From: Ga0077523 sp038324085
GTDB taxonomy: Bacteria > Pseudomonadota > Gammaproteobacteria > Burkholderiales > Ga0077523
Reading direction: 5' to 3'
Assembly: GCA_038324085.1 (NCBI GenBank)
Contig: JBBQHP010000015.1
Coordinates: 19,668 to 83,667 of the forward strand
Length of the DNA: 64,000 nt
The notes below the pieces were generated by a model. The model had not been told where the DNA came from, made no database searches, and saw only the letters and a program-made list of their open reading frames with translations. A program made the position numbers and the translations under genes. This document shows, piece after piece, positions 62,805 to 64,000 of the stretch; positions within the stretch are counted from its first letter, which is position 1, and every line of letters starts with the position of its first letter.

Positions 62805-64000
62805 ATGGAGAACCGCAAGCCAGATCGCGCCGCGCCGGCGCCGGACGTGGCCAATCCCGGGGTCGACAACTCCGGGTTCGACTTGCGCTCGCCACCGGCG
62901 GACTTCCACGACGATCCCTATCGTTACTACCGGCGCTTGCGCGACAGCGAACCGGTCAAGGTGCTCGGCGACGGCAGCGTCTTCCTGACCGCCTACGACG
63001 ACGTGGCGGCGATGTACCGCAATCCCTCGGCCAGCTCGGACAAGCGGCACGAGTTCCTGCCGAAGTACGGCGACACGTCCTTGTTCGAGCATCACACCAC
63101 CAGCCTGGTGTTCAACGATGCGCCGACGCATCCGCGGGTGCGCCGGCTCATCCTCGGAGCAGTCAACCAGCGGGCAATCGCGCGCATGGAGGCGGGCGTC
63201 GAGGCCCTGGTAGACGGCTTGCTCGACGGGCTCCAGGCCAAGGCGCAGCAAGGGCGACCGATCGATCTGATCGAGGACTTCGCCGCGGAGATCCCGGTCG
63301 AGGTCATCGGCAACCTGCTGGCCTTTCCGCGTGAGGACCGCGCTCCCCTGCGGGGCTGGTCGCTGGCGATCCTGGCCGCGCTCGAGCCGTCCCTGACGGC
63401 GCAGATGCACGCCGACGGCAATCGCGCGGTCGATGATTTTTCCGCCTACCTGCGCAAGCTGATTGCCGATCGTCGTGCGCGTCCACTGGATCCGCAGGAG
63501 GACGTGCTGACCCGGCTGATCCAGGGCGGTGCCGACGGCGAGGCGTTGACCGAGCGCCAGCTCGTGCACAACTGCATCTTCCTGCTCAATGCCGGTCACG
63601 AAACCACGACCAATCTGCTCGGCAACGGCATGCATGCGCTGATGCGCAATCGCGACCAGTTCGAGCCGCTGGTGCAGTCGCCCGCGCTGCTCCAGACAGG
63701 GATCGAAGAGATGCTGCGCTACGAAAGCCCTCTTCAGCTCAACAACCGGCGCCTGACCGCGCCGGTGAGTATCGGCGGGCGCAGCTTCGACGCCGGTACC
63801 CTGGTCACCTTGTGCATCGGGGCGGCCAACCGGGATCCTGCTCAATTCCCGGGTCCGGACCGCTTCGACGTCGCCCGCAAGCCGAACCGCCACCTCGCAT
63901 TCGGCCATGGCGACCATGCCTGCGCCGGCATGAACGTGGCGCGCATGGAAGCGCGGATTGCGGTGTCGCGGCTGATCGCGCGATTCCCGGCGATGGCGCC
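62805..64000 (+). CDS. Cytochrome P450 (runs off the right edge)
   Basis: Heme-thiolate monooxygenase; about 398 residues are visible. Helix I oxygen-binding AGHETTTN near residue 265, the ExxR motif EEMLR near 305, a PERF-like PDRFDVAR, and the heme loop FGHGDHACAG with the Cys ligand near 372 are present. The ATG at 62805 follows CGAGGAGCC. The last part of the protein lies beyond the window. The soluble bacterial class is likely; no ferredoxin or reductase gene is nearby, and the substrate is unknown. Confidence 0.9.
   Translation, partial: MENRKPDRAAPAPDVANPGVDNSGFDLRSPPADFHDDPYRYYRRLRDSEPVKVLGDGSVFLTAYDDVAAMYRNPSASSDKRHEFLPKYGDTSLFEHHTTSLVFNDAPTHPRVRRLILGAVNQRAIARMEAGVEALVDGLLDGLQAKAQQGRPIDLIEDFAAEIPVEVIGNLLAFPREDRAPLRGWSLAILAALEPSLTAQMHADGNRAVDDFSAYLRKLIADRRARPLDPQEDVLTRLIQGGADGEALTERQLVHNCIFLLNAGHETTTNLLGNGMHALMRNRDQFEPLVQSPALLQTGIEEMLRYESPLQLNNRRLTAPVSIGGRSFDAGTLVTLCIGAANRDPAQFPGPDRFDVARKPNRHLAFGHGDHACAGMNVARMEARIAVSRLIARFPAMA

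Noticed and set aside
1..64000. CRISPR arrays, insertion sequences, prophage or integrase genes
   Set aside because: No regularly spaced repeats, transposase, integrase or phage structural motifs were recognised on either strand.

Overview
The window reads as a chromosomal segment of a metabolically versatile, high-GC betaproteobacterium, probably Burkholderiales or Rhodocyclales. That placement rests on gene content and dense GC-rich coding and was not tested by phylogeny. It combines aerobic degradation of an aromatic acid through CoA thioesters with a Calvin-Benson-Bassham (CBB) operon built around a red-type (form IC) RubisCO. No rRNA, tRNA, CRISPR array, insertion sequence or prophage was recognised.

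Layout. 1-6476 is a box (benzoyl-CoA oxidation) locus: a partial benzoate-CoA ligase gene on the minus strand, diverging from boxR, boxC, boxB and boxA. Two GGCA/TGCC inverted repeats and an AT-rich palindrome lie between the divergent genes, and a double-hairpin REP-like element lies between boxB and boxA. 6.6-33 kb is a mixed region: an EamA exporter, a SpoIIAA-like/sulfurtransferase fusion, a PEP-CTERM protein with a heme motif, HD and SDR enzymes, methyltransferases, a P-type ATPase, cytochrome b561, a frameshifted MFS pump, an alpha-amylase, a CHRD protein, a molybdopterin oxidoreductase, an aldo-keto reductase, a redoxin, a TPR protein, an AraC regulator, an enoyl-CoA hydratase, a fragment of a thiamine diphosphate enzyme, an AI-2E family transporter and a persulfide dioxygenase-rhodanese fusion. 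33.5-43 kb carries a lipid-kinase-like/metallophosphoesterase pair, a secreted MetX-like hydrolase, a TetR regulator with a duplicated operator next to a secreted SnoaL-like protein, a two-subunit molybdenum hydroxylase and an orphan soxYZ pair. 43-46 kb is gene-poor and holds remnants. 46-50.5 kb has an FAA-hydrolase-family enzyme and the fused B12 mutase IcmF.

51.6-61.1 kb is the CBB operon in the order cbbL-cbbS-rpe-cbbX-cbbF-cbbP-cbbT-cbbY-fba, all on the plus strand and closely packed. No cbbR is adjacent; an Lrp/AsnC-family gene lies immediately upstream. The window ends with a broken DUF481 gene, an alpha/beta hydrolase-fold protein whose nucleophile position is glycine, and a partial cytochrome P450.

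The most unusual theme is a run of interrupted or internally deleted genes. The rpe inside the CBB operon lacks about 70 central residues although its frame is intact. A TagD-like cytidylyltransferase and a DUF481 protein also lack their middles. An MFS pump is frameshifted, and TPP-enzyme and YCII-domain fragments are present. REP-like double hairpins occur both between genes and, in frame, inside icmF.
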